DNA of 64,000 nt from Pseudomonas sp. LRP2-20 (lineage in GTDB: Bacteria; Pseudomonadota; Gammaproteobacteria; Pseudomonadales; Pseudomonadaceae): the NCBI RefSeq assembly GCF_024349685.1, contig NZ_AP025944.1, positions 5,156,001 to 5,220,000 on the forward strand, given 5' to 3'. The number at the start of each line of letters is the position of its first letter. The stretch's first letter is position 1. Position numbers and translations under genes: made by a program. Shown piece after piece: positions 16,423 through 26,022 of this stretch. Under the pieces are notes generated by a model, which ran no database searches, was not told where the DNA came from, and was given only the letters and a program-made list of their open reading frames with translations.

Positions 16423-18489
16423 TCAAGCGTCAGGCAGGGCCTGGAACGGGGTTTCCTTGTCGGTGCGCTCTTTGCGGCCGAGGGCGGCGTAGCCGACCTT
16501 GAGGGCGAAGAACAGCACACTGAACACCACCAGCAGGAACAGAATGGTCAGGCCGGCGTTGGTGTAGGCGTTGAAGATCACGTGCTGCATCTGCCCAATG
16601 TCCTTGGCCGGGGCCAGAACCTGGCCGGCGTCCAGCGCAGTGCTGTACTTCTTGGCCAGGGCCAGGAAGCCGACAGCCGGGTTCGGGTCGAACAGCTTGA
16701 TCAGGCCCGCCGCGGTGGTGCAAATCAGCAGCCAGGCCGCTGGCAGCAGGGTGACCCAGATGTAGCGCTCGCGCTTCATCTTGATCAGCACCACGGTGCC
16801 GAGCATCAGGGCGATACCGGCCAGCATCTGGTTGGAGATACCGAACAACGGCCACAGGGTGTTGATACCGCCCAGCGGGTCGATCACGCCCTGGTACAGC
16901 AGGTAGCCCCACAGCGCCACGCAACCGGCGGTACCGATCAGGTTGGCAGTCCACGACTCGGTGCGCTTGAGGGCTGGTACGAAGCTGCCCAGCAGGTCCT
17001 GCAGCATGAAACGACCGGCACGGGTACCGGCGTCCACGGCGGTGAGGATGAACAGCGCCTCGAACAGGATCGCGAAGTGGTACCAGAAGGCCATGGTGTT
17101 TTCACCCGGCAGCACCTGGTGCAGGATCTGCGCGATACCCACCGCCAGGGTCGGTGCTCCACCGGCACGGGCGAGCACGGTGTGCTCGCCGATGTCGCGG
17201 GCCACCGCTTCGAGCTGCTCAGGGGTGATCATGAAGCCCCAGCTGCTGACCGTTTGCGCAACCGAAGCAACGTCGGCACCGACCACGGCGGCGGGGCTGT
17301 TCATGGCGAAGTACACGCCCGGCTCGATCACCGAGGCGGCAACCATGGCCATGATGGCGACGAACGATTCCATCAGCATGCCGCCGTAGCCGATGTAGCG
17401 GGCGTTGGCTTCGTTGTCCAGCAGCTTCGGCGTGGTCCCCGAGGAGATCAGCGCGTGGAAGCCCGACACCGCGCCACAAGCGATGGTGATGAACAGGAAC
17501 GGGAACAGGGTGCCCTTCCACACCGGGCCGGTGCCGTCGGTGAACTGGGTCAGTGCCGGCATCTTCAGCTCGGGCATGGTCACCAGGATGCCGATGGCCA
17601 GGGCGATGATGGTGCCGATCTTGAGGAAGGTCGACAGGTAGTCACGCGGCGCCAGTACCAGCCATACCGGCAGCACGGCAGCGACGAAACCATAACCCAC
17701 CAGCATCCAGGTGATCTGCACGCCCGTGAAGGTGAACGCCGGGCCCCAGACCGGATCGGCAGCAATCTGGCCCCCCAGCCAGATCGAGGCCAGCAGCAGG
17801 ACCACGCCCACCACCGAGATCTCGCCGATACGGCCCGGGCGGATGTAGCGCATGTAGATGCCCATGAACATCGCGATCGGGATGGTCGCCATCACCGTGA
17901 ACATGCCCCATGGGCTCTCGGCCAGGGCCTTGACCACGATCAGCGCCAGCACCGCAAGGATGATGATCATGATCAGGAAGCAACCGAACAGGGCGATGGT
18001 GCCGGGAATACGGCCCATCTCCTCGCGAACCATGTCGCCCAGCGAGCGGCCGTTGCGGCGGGTGGACAGGAACAGGACCATGAAGTCCTGCACTGCACCG
18101 GCCAGCACCACGCCGGCTATGAGCCACAGCGTACCAGGCAGGTAGCCCATCTGTGCGGCGAGTACCGGGCCAACCAAGGGGCCGGCGCCGGCGATGGCGG
18201 CGAAGTGGTGACCGAAGAGTATGTGCTTGTTGGTCGGAACATAGTCCAGACCGTCGTTGTTGAGCACCGCAGGGGTGGCTCGGCGAGGGTCGAGTTGCAT
18301 CACCTTGGTGGCGATGAACAGGCTGTAGTAACGGTAGGCGACCAGGTAGATGGCCACCGCGGCGACCACGATCCACAAGGCATTGATCGCCTCGCCGCGA
18401 CGCAGGGCGACGACACCCAGCGCGCAGGCCCCTATGACCGCCAGCGCCAGCCACGGGATGTGGCGTAGCAGGCTGTTATTGTTGTTCAT
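16423..18489 (-). CDS. cstA: CstA-family pyruvate/peptide transporter
   Basis: 688 aa inner-membrane protein with about 16-18 hydrophobic segments. Signature stretches are [46 protein letters not shown] and [15 protein letters not shown]. CstA/BtsT carriers import pyruvate and have been linked to peptide use in starvation. ATG 18489 was chosen ([16 protein letters not shown]); the longer open frame upstream has no homology. It forms an operon with the YbdD-type gene. Confidence 0.93.
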   Translation of the reverse strand: MNNNNSLLRHIPWLALAVIGACALGVVALRRGEAINALWIVVAAVAIYLVAYRYYSLFIATKVMQLDPRRATPAVLNNDGLDYVPTNKHILFGHHFAAIAGAGPLVGPVLAAQMGYLPGTLWLIAGVVLAGAVQDFMVLFLSTRRNGRSLGDMVREEMGRIPGTIALFGCFLIMIIILAVLALIVVKALAESPWGMFTVMATIPIAMFMGIYMRYIRPGRIGEISVVGVVLLLASIWLGGQIAADPVWGPAFTFTGVQITWMLVGYGFVAAVLPVWLVLAPRDYLSTFLKIGTIIALAIGILVTMPELKMPALTQFTDGTGPVWKGTLFPFLFITIACGAVSGFHALISSGTTPKLLDNEANARYIGYGGMLMESFVAIMAMVAASVIEPGVYFAMNSPAAVVGADVASVAQTVSSWGFMITPEQLEAVARDIGEHTVLARAGGAPTLAVGIAQILHQVLPGENTMAFWYHFAILFEALFILTAVDAGTRAGRFMLQDLLGSFVPALKRTESWTANLIGTAGCVALWGYLLYQGVIDPLGGINTLWPLFGISNQMLAGIALMLGTVVLIKMKRERYIWVTLLPAAWLLICTTAAGLIKLFDPNPAVGFLALAKKYSTALDAGQVLAPAKDIGQMQHVIFNAYTNAGLTILFLLVVFSVLFFALKVGYAALGRKERTDKETPFQALPDA

Positions 18490-18706
18490 GGCATGCTTCC
18501 AGCTAAGTGGTTGGAATAGACAGCCCCTTGAGTCTAGGGCTTGCTTGGCAGCTTTACCATCTCGAATTGCGATCAGCGCCAGGCCGCCAGCAGGCACGCT
18601 AGAGCGGCATGGGCATCGTTTCCGGCAAGTCGCCTCTCGTCGCCCTCTACCCGGCAGAAATGCCCATGACTGGTCTATAGTCAGTGCAACTGACGAGGGG
18701 CCTGCC

Positions 18707-19072
18707 ATGACCACTTCTGCCGACGACCGCCGCCGCTTCCAGCGCATCGATTTCGACGCCCCTACCGAACTGCGCCAGGGCGATCGCCGCTGGCCGGTAA
18801 AGCTGCTGGACCTGTCGCTCAAGGGCCTGCTGATCGAACGCCCCTCCCCTTGGGACGCGGACCTGACCCAGGATTTCGATGCGATCATCCACCTCGACAG
18901 CAATGTCCGCGTGCAGATGCAGGTGGAACTGCGCCACGAAGAAGACACGCGCCTCGGTTTCATCTGCCTCTATATCGACGTCGAATCGATGAGTCACTTG
19001 CACCGTCTTGTGGAACTGAACGTGGCCGACAGCACCGAAATGATGCGTGAGCTGCGCGAACTGATCGAATAA
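18707..19072 (+). CDS. PilZ-domain c-di-GMP-binding protein
   Basis: 121 aa, essentially one PilZ domain. The two ligand motifs are present: RxxxR at residues 9-13 (RRFQR) and D35-x-S37-x-x-G40 (DLSLKG). It should therefore bind c-di-GMP. No effector domain is attached, so it probably acts on a partner protein. GACGAGGGG lies just before ATG 18707, and a TATAGT -10-like element precedes it near 18675. It is divergent from cstA. Confidence 0.9.
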   Translation: MTTSADDRRRFQRIDFDAPTELRQGDRRWPVKLLDLSLKGLLIERPSPWDADLTQDFDAIIHLDSNVRVQMQVELRHEEDTRLGFICLYIDVESMSHLHRLVELNVADSTEMMRELRELIE

Positions 19073-19256
19073 TGGAATCTCTTAGCTAGCTAACAGCACC
19101 CCCACCGATTGTTTCTTGTCTACCCAGACAGCTTTCTGCCCGGGAACTGGCGCTTTGTACACAGCCCTCTAGCACCGTCTCTGCCGACTTGGTACGCGAT
19201 CTGCATTAGCGTCTTGCACACATTGCAAGGCCAGCTGTCTGCGCTCCGATCAAAAT

Positions 19257-19268
19257 ATTGTATACAAT
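19257..19268. promoter_or_regulatory. Candidate GntR/FCD operator ATTGTATACAAT
   Basis: A perfect 12-bp palindrome lies 67 bp before the purine permease start. Cores of the TTGTATACAA kind are common operators of FCD-type GntR repressors. The remainder of the 263-bp gap (19073-19335) holds no gene. Confidence 0.4.
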
Positions 19269-19335
19269 TTATGTAGCAATCATTTGTAGGAAATGTCTAC
19301 AGTAGTGCCACAACAATAAACAGAGAGCCTGCTCC

Positions 19336-20853
19336 ATGACTACGTCCCCTAGCACGTCTCCCGCCAAACGCCCCGAGGATGAAAACCTCGGGCTTGGTGC
19401 CAACCTGGCCTATGGTCTGCAGCATGTGCTGACCATGTATGGCGGGATCGTCGCGGTACCCCTGATCCTGGGCCAGGCAGCCGGCCTCACCGGCGCCGAG
19501 ATCGGCATGCTGATCGCCGCTTCGCTGTTTGCCGGTGGCCTGGCAACCTTGCTGCAGACGCTGGGCATCCCGTTCTTCGGTTGCCAGCTGCCGCTGGTGC
19601 AGGGCGTATCGTTCGCCGGCGTGGCGACCATGGGCGCGATCCTCAGCAGCGAGGGTGGTGGTGGCCTGCCGGGCGTGCTCGGTGCGGTCATGGCGGCTTC
19701 GCTGATCGGTTTGCTGATCACCCCGGTGTTCTCGCGCATCACCAAGTTCTTCCCGCCACTGGTGACCGGCATCGTCATCACCACCATCGGCCTGACCCTG
19801 ATGCCGGTCGCCGCGCGCTGGGTGATGGGCGGCAACAGTGCCTCGCCGGAATTCGGCAGCGTGGCCAACATCAGCCTGGCCGCCCTGACCTTCGCCATCG
19901 TCCTGGTGCTGAGCAAGCTCGGTAGTGCCACCATCTCGCGCCTGTCGATCCTGCTGGCCATGGTGGTCGGCACGCTGATCGCCTGGGCACTGGGCATGAC
20001 CGACTTCAGCAAGGTCGGCCAGGGCCCGCTGTTTGCCTTCCCCACCCCGTTCCACTTCGGCATGCCGGAATTCCACATCGCCGCGATCCTGTCGATGTGC
20101 ATCGTGATCATGGTGACCCTGGTGGAAACCTCGGCCGACATCCTCGCCGTCGGTGAGATCATCGACACCAAGGTCGATTCCAAGCGCCTGGGCAACGGCC
20201 TGCGGGCCGACATGGCATCGAGCATCCTGGCGCCGATCTTCGGCTCGTTCACCCAGAGCGCCTTCGCCCAGAACGTCGGCCTGGTGGCCGTGACCGGGGT
20301 CAAGAGCCGCTATGTGGTGGCCACAGGTGGTGTGATCCTGGTAGTGCTCGGCCTGCTGCCGGTGATGGGCCGGGTGATTGCCGCCGTGCCGACCCCGGTA
20401 CTGGGTGGCGCAGGCATCGTGCTGTTCGGCACCGTGGCCGCCAGCGGGATCCGCACCCTGTCGAAGGTCAACTACAAGAACAACGTCAACCTGATCATCG
20501 TCGCCGCCTCGCTGGGCTTCGGCATGATCCCGATCGCCGCGCCGACCTTCTATCACCAGTTCCCGAACTGGTTCGAGACCATCTTCCACTCGGGCATCAG
20601 CTCGGCGGCCATCATGGCCATCTTGCTGAACCTGCTGTTCAACCACTTCAAGACGGGCAACTCGGAGAACCAGTCGGTATTCGCCGCCGCCTACGAACGC
20701 ACCATCCAGTACTCGGACATCTCCTGCCTGCGCGATGGTGACTACTTCAAGGATGGCAAGCTGTTCGATGCCGAAGGCACCGAAGTGCCGGTGATGGAGT
20801 TGGACGAGCACGGCAACCAGGCGCCCAGGCGCAGTGCAGTTGCCGAACATTGA
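19336..20853 (+). CDS. NCS2 nucleobase:cation symporter (xanthine/urate type)
   Basis: 505 aa membrane carrier. It has the TM1 His motif QHVLTMYGG, the acidic TM8 motif ETSADILAVGE and the NAT signature QNVGLVAVTG, which define NAT/NCS2 purine carriers. Q-N-x-G with T-G rather than the uracil carrier pattern suggests xanthine or uric acid as substrate, but this is inference. A strong terminator follows. The upstream palindrome at 19257 may mediate purine or GntR control. Confidence 0.87.
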   Translation: MTTSPSTSPAKRPEDENLGLGANLAYGLQHVLTMYGGIVAVPLILGQAAGLTGAEIGMLIAASLFAGGLATLLQTLGIPFFGCQLPLVQGVSFAGVATMGAILSSEGGGGLPGVLGAVMAASLIGLLITPVFSRITKFFPPLVTGIVITTIGLTLMPVAARWVMGGNSASPEFGSVANISLAALTFAIVLVLSKLGSATISRLSILLAMVVGTLIAWALGMTDFSKVGQGPLFAFPTPFHFGMPEFHIAAILSMCIVIMVTLVETSADILAVGEIIDTKVDSKRLGNGLRADMASSILAPIFGSFTQSAFAQNVGLVAVTGVKSRYVVATGGVILVVLGLLPVMGRVIAAVPTPVLGGAGIVLFGTVAASGIRTLSKVNYKNNVNLIIVAASLGFGMIPIAAPTFYHQFPNWFETIFHSGISSAAIMAILLNLLFNHFKTGNSENQSVFAAAYERTIQYSDISCLRDGDYFKDGKLFDAEGTEVPVMELDEHGNQAPRRSAVAEH

Positions 20854-20875
20854 CCGCTGACTGAGCGGTGAGGTG

Positions 20876-20910
20876 GGGGGAGCCGATGCGCATCGTCGGC
20901 TCCCCTTTTT
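20876..20910. terminator. Bidirectional rho-independent terminator
   Basis: The hairpin GGGGAGCCGA/TCGGCTCCCC is followed by five T at 20906-20910, between the permease and the convergent radA stop. Confidence 0.88.
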
Positions 20911-20913
20911 CAT

Positions 20914-22281
20914 TTATTCGAACAAGGCATCCAGAGCCTGCTCCAACCGGGTCACCGCTATCACCTGCAACCCCGCTGGCGGCTCCTTCGGCGCATTGCC
21001 CTTGGGCACGATGGCGCGCTTGAAGCCATGCTTGGCCGCCTCTTTCAGGCGCTCCTGGCCACTGGGCACAGGCCGCACCTCGCCCGACAAGCCGATCTCG
21101 CCAAACACCAGCAACCCATGGGCCAACGGCCGGTTGCGCAGGCTGGACATCACCGCCGCCAACAACGCCAGGTCCGAGGCCGTTTCCAGCACCTTAACCC
21201 CACCGACCACGTTGAGGAACACGTCCTGGTCATGGGTGGGAATGCCACCATGCCGGTGCAACACGGCCAGCAACATGGCCAGGCGGTTCTGGTCCAGGCC
21301 CAGGGTAACCCGCCGTGGGTTGGCCAGATGGCTGTCATCGACCAGCGCCTGCACCTCGACCAGCATCGGCCTGGTGCCTTCCCAAGTGGCCATGACCACA
21401 CTCCCCGGCACTTCTTCCTGGGTGCGGTTGAGGAAGATCGCCGACGGGTTGGACACCTCTTTCAGGCCACGATCGGTCATGCCGAACACGCCCAGCTCGT
21501 TGACCGCGCCGAAGCGGTTCTTCACGGCCCGCAACAGCCGCAGGCGGCCGTCGGATTCGCCCTCGAAGTACAGCACGGTGTCGACCATGTGCTCCAGCAC
21601 CCGCGGCCCGGCCAACGAGCCTTCCTTGGTGACGTGGCCGACCAGGAAGATCGCCGTGCCACTCTGCTTGGCATAACGCACCAGCAGGGCCGTGCTCTCA
21701 CGCACCTGGGCCACGCCACCAGGGGCGGACTGCAACTGCTCGGTAAAGATGGTCTGGATCGAGTCGATCACCATGACCCGGGGCTTTTCCACCCGCGCGG
21801 TGGCGATGATGGTTTCGATGCAGGTCTCGGTCATCACCTTTAGCTGGTCCTGGGGCAGGCCCAGGCGCCGCGAGCGCATGGCCACCTGCTGCTGCGACTC
21901 TTCACCAGTGACATACAACGCCGGCAGGCCCACGGCGATGTTGCACAGTGTCTGCAGCAGGATGGTCGACTTGCCAATGCCCGGGTCACCGCCGATCAGC
22001 ACCACCGAGCCATCGACCAGGCCACCGCCGAGCACGCGATCGAGTTCGGTACTGCTGGTGGTGAAGCGCGGGATCTCTTCGACGCTGACTTCGGCCAGGG
22101 TCTTGATCTGCGCCTGTTGCCCGGTCCAGCCGGCGCGGCCGCTGGGGGCCGCCGCACCACCGCTTTCGATCATGGTTTCGACCAGGGTGTTCCAGGCCCC
22201 GCAATCGGCGCACTGGCCGGCCCACTTGGGGAAGGTCGCGCCACACTCGGTGCAGCCATACAAACGCTTGGCCTTGGCCAT
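20914..22281 (-). CDS. radA: DNA repair protein RadA
   Basis: 455 aa branch-migration helicase that helps RecA extend D-loops. The N-terminal zinc finger has Cys10, Cys13, Cys24 and Cys27. The Walker A loop GGDPGIGKS is at residues 97-105. The RadA-specific KNRFG motif is near residue 257, and a C-terminal Lon-like domain follows (RNRPLAHGLLVFGEIGLSGEVRPV region). Length and order are standard. It is divergent from mscL. Confidence 0.96.
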   Translation of the reverse strand: MAKAKRLYGCTECGATFPKWAGQCADCGAWNTLVETMIESGGAAAPSGRAGWTGQQAQIKTLAEVSVEEIPRFTTSSTELDRVLGGGLVDGSVVLIGGDPGIGKSTILLQTLCNIAVGLPALYVTGEESQQQVAMRSRRLGLPQDQLKVMTETCIETIIATARVEKPRVMVIDSIQTIFTEQLQSAPGGVAQVRESTALLVRYAKQSGTAIFLVGHVTKEGSLAGPRVLEHMVDTVLYFEGESDGRLRLLRAVKNRFGAVNELGVFGMTDRGLKEVSNPSAIFLNRTQEEVPGSVVMATWEGTRPMLVEVQALVDDSHLANPRRVTLGLDQNRLAMLLAVLHRHGGIPTHDQDVFLNVVGGVKVLETASDLALLAAVMSSLRNRPLAHGLLVFGEIGLSGEVRPVPSGQERLKEAAKHGFKRAIVPKGNAPKEPPAGLQVIAVTRLEQALDALFE

Positions 22282-22457
22282 GGGCAGGGTCTCCTGGAAA
22301 AAACCGCCATGATAGCCGAGGGCGACGTGTCTCGAACGCGTCGAGATGCGACAAAACTATTCGTTCTAACCGCAGTCCCTACCCCTGAAGCCAACGCATG
22401 AAGCGTTCAAGTGGCTTACACTGCGTTTACCTCACCATTTGTTACAAGGAATCAAAC

Positions 22458-22877
22458 ATGGGCATGCTCAGTGAGTTCAAGGCCTTCGCGGTCAAAGGGA
22501 ATGTCGTCGACATGGCGGTCGGTATCATCATCGGCGCGGCCTTCGGCAAGATCGTCTCCTCGTTCGTTGGCGACGTGGTCATGCCACCACTGGGGCTGCT
22601 GATCGGCGGTGTCGACTTCAGCGACCTGGCCATTACCTTGAAGGCTGCCGAAGGTGATGTACCAGCCGTAGTGCTGGCCTACGGCAAGTTCATCCAGACC
22701 GTGATCGACTTCATCATCGTCGCCTTCGCCATCTTCATGGGCGTGAAAGCGATCAACAAGCTCAAGCGCGAAGAAGCCGTGGCACCGACCACACCACCCG
22801 TGCCGACACCGCAGGAAACCTTGCTGACCGAGATCCGCGACCTGCTCAAGGCGCAGAACCAGAACCGCTTGCCCTGA
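22458..22877 (+). CDS. mscL: Large-conductance mechanosensitive channel MscL
   Basis: 139 aa. [31 protein letters not shown] is the conserved N-terminal amphipathic helix and TM1, then TM2 ([18 protein letters not shown]) and a C-terminal helix. The channel opens on osmotic downshock. ATG 22458 follows AAGGA at 22446-22450, which decides against the longer frame. Confidence 0.96.
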   Translation: MGMLSEFKAFAVKGNVVDMAVGIIIGAAFGKIVSSFVGDVVMPPLGLLIGGVDFSDLAITLKAAEGDVPAVVLAYGKFIQTVIDFIIVAFAIFMGVKAINKLKREEAVAPTTPPVPTPQETLLTEIRDLLKAQNQNRLP

Positions 22878-22884
22878 AACAGCT

Positions 22885-22906
22885 GGGGCCGCAGCGCGGC
22901 CCCTTT
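22885..22906 (+). terminator. Terminator after mscL
   Basis: The stem GGGGCCG/CGGCCCC at 22885-22903 is followed by TTT only, so it is a modest terminator shared with the convergent fpr gene. Confidence 0.6.
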
Positions 22907-22909
22907 GCA

Positions 22910-23686
22910 TCACCAGTAGTTTTCCACCGCCACCTGTCCCGGCCGCTTGCTCAGGCTCAGCTGCAGGTCACGGGCCTTGAGCACCTTGCGTGTCTCGTCG
23001 ATCATCTGCGGGTTGCCGCAGAGCATGATTCGCGAATGCTCGGGCGACAGTTCCAGCCCCGCCGCTTTTTCCAGCTCGCCATTCTCGATCAGCGTGGTGA
23101 TGCGCGCACCCAACGCCCCAGGATGCTGCTCACGGGTCACCACTGGAATGAACTGCAGCTTGCCAGCGAATTCCGCCAGATAATCACGTTGCTCCAAGCC
23201 GGCAATGTCGTCTACATACGCCAGCTCTTTCGACTCTCGGACCGAATACACCAGCTTGATGTTGTCGAAACGCTCCCAGGCTTCGAAATCCTGCAGGATC
23301 GACATGAAGGGCGCAATGCCGGTCCCGGTGGCCAGCAGCCACAGGTCGCGGCCGCCGACAAAGCGGTCGAGGGTCAGGTAGCCGAACGCCTGACGGTCGA
23401 TCAACAAGGTATCGCCCACGCCCAGGCGGCTCAGCTCGCTGGTGAACTCCCCTCCCGGTACCACGATTGAGAAGAAGTCGAGGTATTCGTCATGGGGGGC
23501 ACTGACCATCGAATAGGCACGCCAGACCACGCTGCCATCGGCCTTGGTCACGCCCAGCCGGGCAAACTGGCCGGCCCGGAAACGAAACCCTGGATCGCGC
23601 GTAACCCGCAGGCTGAACAGGTTCGGCGTCAGCGGCTGAACGTCGAGCAGGGTCTGACGGGTAAATTTGTCGGCGCTGGCGGTCAT
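22910..23686 (-). CDS. fpr: Ferredoxin/flavodoxin-NADP+ reductase FprA
   Basis: 258 aa FAD enzyme. RxYS flavin motif RAYSMVSAP is at residues 56-64, then the NADP region LLATGTGIAPFMSILQ, CGNPQMID and the C-terminal VAVENYW typical of pseudomonad subclass I Fpr. It supplies or removes electrons between NADPH and ferredoxin/flavodoxin, important under oxidative stress and iron limitation. The ATG at 23686 follows TGGAGC and was preferred over the longer frame. From memory, the P. putida homologue is controlled by FinR, which is not in this window. Confidence 0.92.
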   Translation of the reverse strand: MTASADKFTRQTLLDVQPLTPNLFSLRVTRDPGFRFRAGQFARLGVTKADGSVVWRAYSMVSAPHDEYLDFFSIVVPGGEFTSELSRLGVGDTLLIDRQAFGYLTLDRFVGGRDLWLLATGTGIAPFMSILQDFEAWERFDNIKLVYSVRESKELAYVDDIAGLEQRDYLAEFAGKLQFIPVVTREQHPGALGARITTLIENGELEKAAGLELSPEHSRIMLCGNPQMIDETRKVLKARDLQLSLSKRPGQVAVENYW

Positions 23687-23898
23687 GTCGGGCTCCAAAG
23701 ATGGCGTGCGCCCAGTGTCGCGCAAAGCAGCCAGGATAAAAACCGCCGGAGTGTAGGGACACATCACGGCGCCCCCACCAACGGCACATGAAAACCTGAT
23801 TGCTATAACAAAAAATCCCAACATAGCACTCAGTCTTTTCCTACAATCTTCCCCGTATGCAAACGGGTTGGATCCCGAAAACCGAAGGAGTATGAGAG

Positions 23899-24609
23899 AT
23901 GCTTCAATGGAATTATGAGCATCTACATAAGCTGATCAGCGAAAGCACCCCACAAAAGGTGTTCGATCTCGCAGTGCATCTGGCACAAGACCTGGGCATG
24001 GAATTTCTCGGGTTCAAGGTTCGCATTCAACTCGCTGCCCAATCTCCCCGGCAATACCTGTACAGCAACTACCCAACTGAGTGGATCGAGCGCTACCAGC
24101 GCGACGACTTCTACAAGCAAGACGCTGCCGCGACCCGTAGCCATTCGTCGACCATGCCGGTGCTATGGACCGACGAGCTGTACCGCGAGGTGCCTCATTA
24201 CCGCGAACAAGCCTGTGCACATGGCCTGCGCCATGGCTGGACGCAATCCCTGCATGACCTTCAGCACAATGAGAGCCAGGTCAGCGTGTGTAGGCCACGG
24301 GGCGAAGTGAACATCCCCGAGCTTTATGACAAGGCCGGCAAGGTACAATGGTTGTGCCATACCCTGCACGCGATCATCAGTGAACATCATCTGGCCAAGC
24401 TCAGTGTGCCGCTGAAGATGAGCAACCGCGAAATCGAAGTACTCAAGTGGTCGGCAGCCGGCAAGACCGCAGCCGATGTGGCCTGCATCCTGTCGCTGTC
24501 GCAGAGCACGGTGAACTTTCATATCCGCAGCGTGATCACCAAGACCAACGCCGCCAACAAGGCCGGTGCCATCGCCATCGCCATGATGCGCGGCCTGATC
24601 GAGCAGTAG
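23899..24609 (+). CDS. ppoR: LuxR-solo quorum regulator PpoR
   Basis: 236 aa with an N-terminal acyl-homoserine-lactone domain and a C-terminal LuxR helix-turn-helix (MSNREIEVLKWSAAGKTAADVA region). The ligand-pocket residues known from TraR are kept with a shift of 5: Trp62, Tyr66, Asp75 and Trp90; the Pro after the Asp is Ala76. No luxI gene is nearby, so it is an unpaired solo. Position and sequence match PpoR of P. putida, reported to bind 3-oxo-C6-HSL. It is divergent from fpr across 212 bp. Confidence 0.87.
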   Translation: MLQWNYEHLHKLISESTPQKVFDLAVHLAQDLGMEFLGFKVRIQLAAQSPRQYLYSNYPTEWIERYQRDDFYKQDAAATRSHSSTMPVLWTDELYREVPHYREQACAHGLRHGWTQSLHDLQHNESQVSVCRPRGEVNIPELYDKAGKVQWLCHTLHAIISEHHLAKLSVPLKMSNREIEVLKWSAAGKTAADVACILSLSQSTVNFHIRSVITKTNAANKAGAIAIAMMRGLIEQ

Positions 24610-24702
24610 CCAGGCCTGCGGCCTCGGGCAAAGCCCTGTAGAATCGCCCAGCAAAGCTTGCGGCGATCCGCCGTGGGCAGATCCGTACCCGAGCCAGACG
24701 CC

Positions 24703-25827
24703 ATGCCCCTGTTGACCACCCCCTACGCCGAACTCGACCTGATCCGCCAGCCGGACCAGGCCAACGACCCGCTGCAGGCCTTCGATGCCGCCGATGAATA
24801 CCTGCTCGAGCAACTGCACGCGCAAGGCCTGCAAGCCGGCAGCCGCGTGCTGGTGCTCAACGACAGCTTCGGCGCACTGGCCACCAGCCTGGCCGGGCAC
24901 CTGCAGGTGGTCAGCAGCGGCGACTCGCACCTGGCGCGCATGGCCCTGGAGAAGAACCTTGTACGCAATGGCAAGGCCTACGACAGTGTGCCCTTCGTGC
25001 CGGCCAGCGAGCATTGGCAAGGCCCGTTCGACCGCGTGCTGGTACGCGTGCCCAAGACCCTGGCACTGCTTGAAGAACAACTGATCCGCCTGCAAGGCCA
25101 CCTGGCACCCGGCGCCCAGGTGATTGCAGGTGCCATGATCAAGCACCTGCCACGCGCGGCGGGCGACCTGATGGAGAAGTACATCGGCCCGGTACAAGCC
25201 TCGCTGGCACAGAAAAAGGCGCGCTTGCTGACCGCCACGGTCGCCGACCGGCCGGCCGCAAAGTCGCCCTACCCGACCCGCTACCTGCTCGACGCGCCGG
25301 CACTGGAACTGCTCAACCATGCCAACGTGTTCTGCCGCGAGGGCCTGGATATCGGCACCCGTGCGTTCCTGCCCCACTTGCCGCGCAACCTGGGCAACGC
25401 CCGCGTCGCCGACCTGGGCTGCGGCAACGGCGTGCTGGCCATTGCCAGTGCGCTGGCCAACCCGGACGCACACTTCACCCTGGTCGACGAGTCGTACATG
25501 GCGGTGCAGTCGGCGCAGGAGAACTGGCAGGCTGCCCTGGGTGAGCGGCCAGTGGTGGTGATGCCGGGGGATGGCCTGGCCGGGGTGGAAAAACAGTCGC
25601 TGGATGTGGTGCTGTGCAACCCGCCGTTCCACCAGCAGCAAGTGGTGGGTGACTTCCTCGCCTGGCGCATGTTCCAGCAGGCGCGCGAGGCGCTGGTGGT
25701 GGGCGGCGCACTGTATATCGTCGGCAACCGCCACCTGGGCTACCACAGCAAACTGGCGCGGTTGTTCCGTGGCGTGGAACAGGTAGCGGCAACGCCGAAG
25801 TTCGTGATCCTCAAGGCCCGCAAATAA
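24703..25827 (+). CDS. rlmG: 23S rRNA (guanine1835-N2)-methyltransferase RlmG
   Basis: 374 aa. It has two tandem methyltransferase-like halves as in RsmC/RlmG. The active C-terminal half contains the SAM loop DLGCGNGVLAI and the NPPFH catalytic motif near residue 305. The N-terminal half is the degenerate substrate-binding copy. ATG 24703 marks the start of homology (MPLLTTPYAELDL). A clear terminator follows at 25830-25857. Confidence 0.9.
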   Translation: MPLLTTPYAELDLIRQPDQANDPLQAFDAADEYLLEQLHAQGLQAGSRVLVLNDSFGALATSLAGHLQVVSSGDSHLARMALEKNLVRNGKAYDSVPFVPASEHWQGPFDRVLVRVPKTLALLEEQLIRLQGHLAPGAQVIAGAMIKHLPRAAGDLMEKYIGPVQASLAQKKARLLTATVADRPAAKSPYPTRYLLDAPALELLNHANVFCREGLDIGTRAFLPHLPRNLGNARVADLGCGNGVLAIASALANPDAHFTLVDESYMAVQSAQENWQAALGERPVVVMPGDGLAGVEKQSLDVVLCNPPFHQQQVVGDFLAWRMFQQAREALVVGGALYIVGNRHLGYHSKLARLFRGVEQVAATPKFVILKARK

Positions 25828-25829
25828 AG

Positions 25830-25857
25830 AAAGGGGGCGCCAGGCGCCCCCTTTCTC
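25830..25857. terminator. Bidirectional terminator between rlmG and the cio operon
   Basis: A perfect stem GAAAGGGGGCGCC/GGCGCCCCCTTTC separates the convergent genes. The T-rich end TTTCTC serves rlmG. Confidence 0.8.
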
Positions 25858-26013
25858 TCAATGCGTGGTCAGGCCTGCGGCCCCCATGAACAGCCTCATC
25901 ACCCAGGCCGCCACGCCCAGGGCTGCCACGCTCATTGCCCAGATCAGCACCAGCCAGCCCAGGCGCTGCCACAGCGGTTTCTTGTCTTCCAGGCCATGTT
26001 TACCGGTCATCAT
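25858..26013 (-). CDS. DUF2474 small membrane protein, third gene of the cio operon
   Basis: 51 aa (MMTGKHGLEDKKPLW start) with one central membrane helix, about residues 17-38. A strong AGGAGG lies 5 nt before the first of two adjacent ATG codons (26011-26013 and 26008-26010). Small one-helix proteins of this family follow cydB-like genes and are thought to be oxidase accessory subunits, by analogy with CydX. It starts 9 nt after the cioB stop. Confidence 0.82.
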   Translation of the reverse strand: MMTGKHGLEDKKPLWQRLGWLVLIWAMSVAALGVAAWVMRLFMGAAGLTTH

Positions 26014-26022
26014 GCGGCCCTC

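Noticed and set aside
16345..18468. 707-codon open frame opposite cstA, rich in Gln, His and Gly
   Set aside because: The odd composition comes from the antisense of membrane-protein codons, and cstA is well supported.
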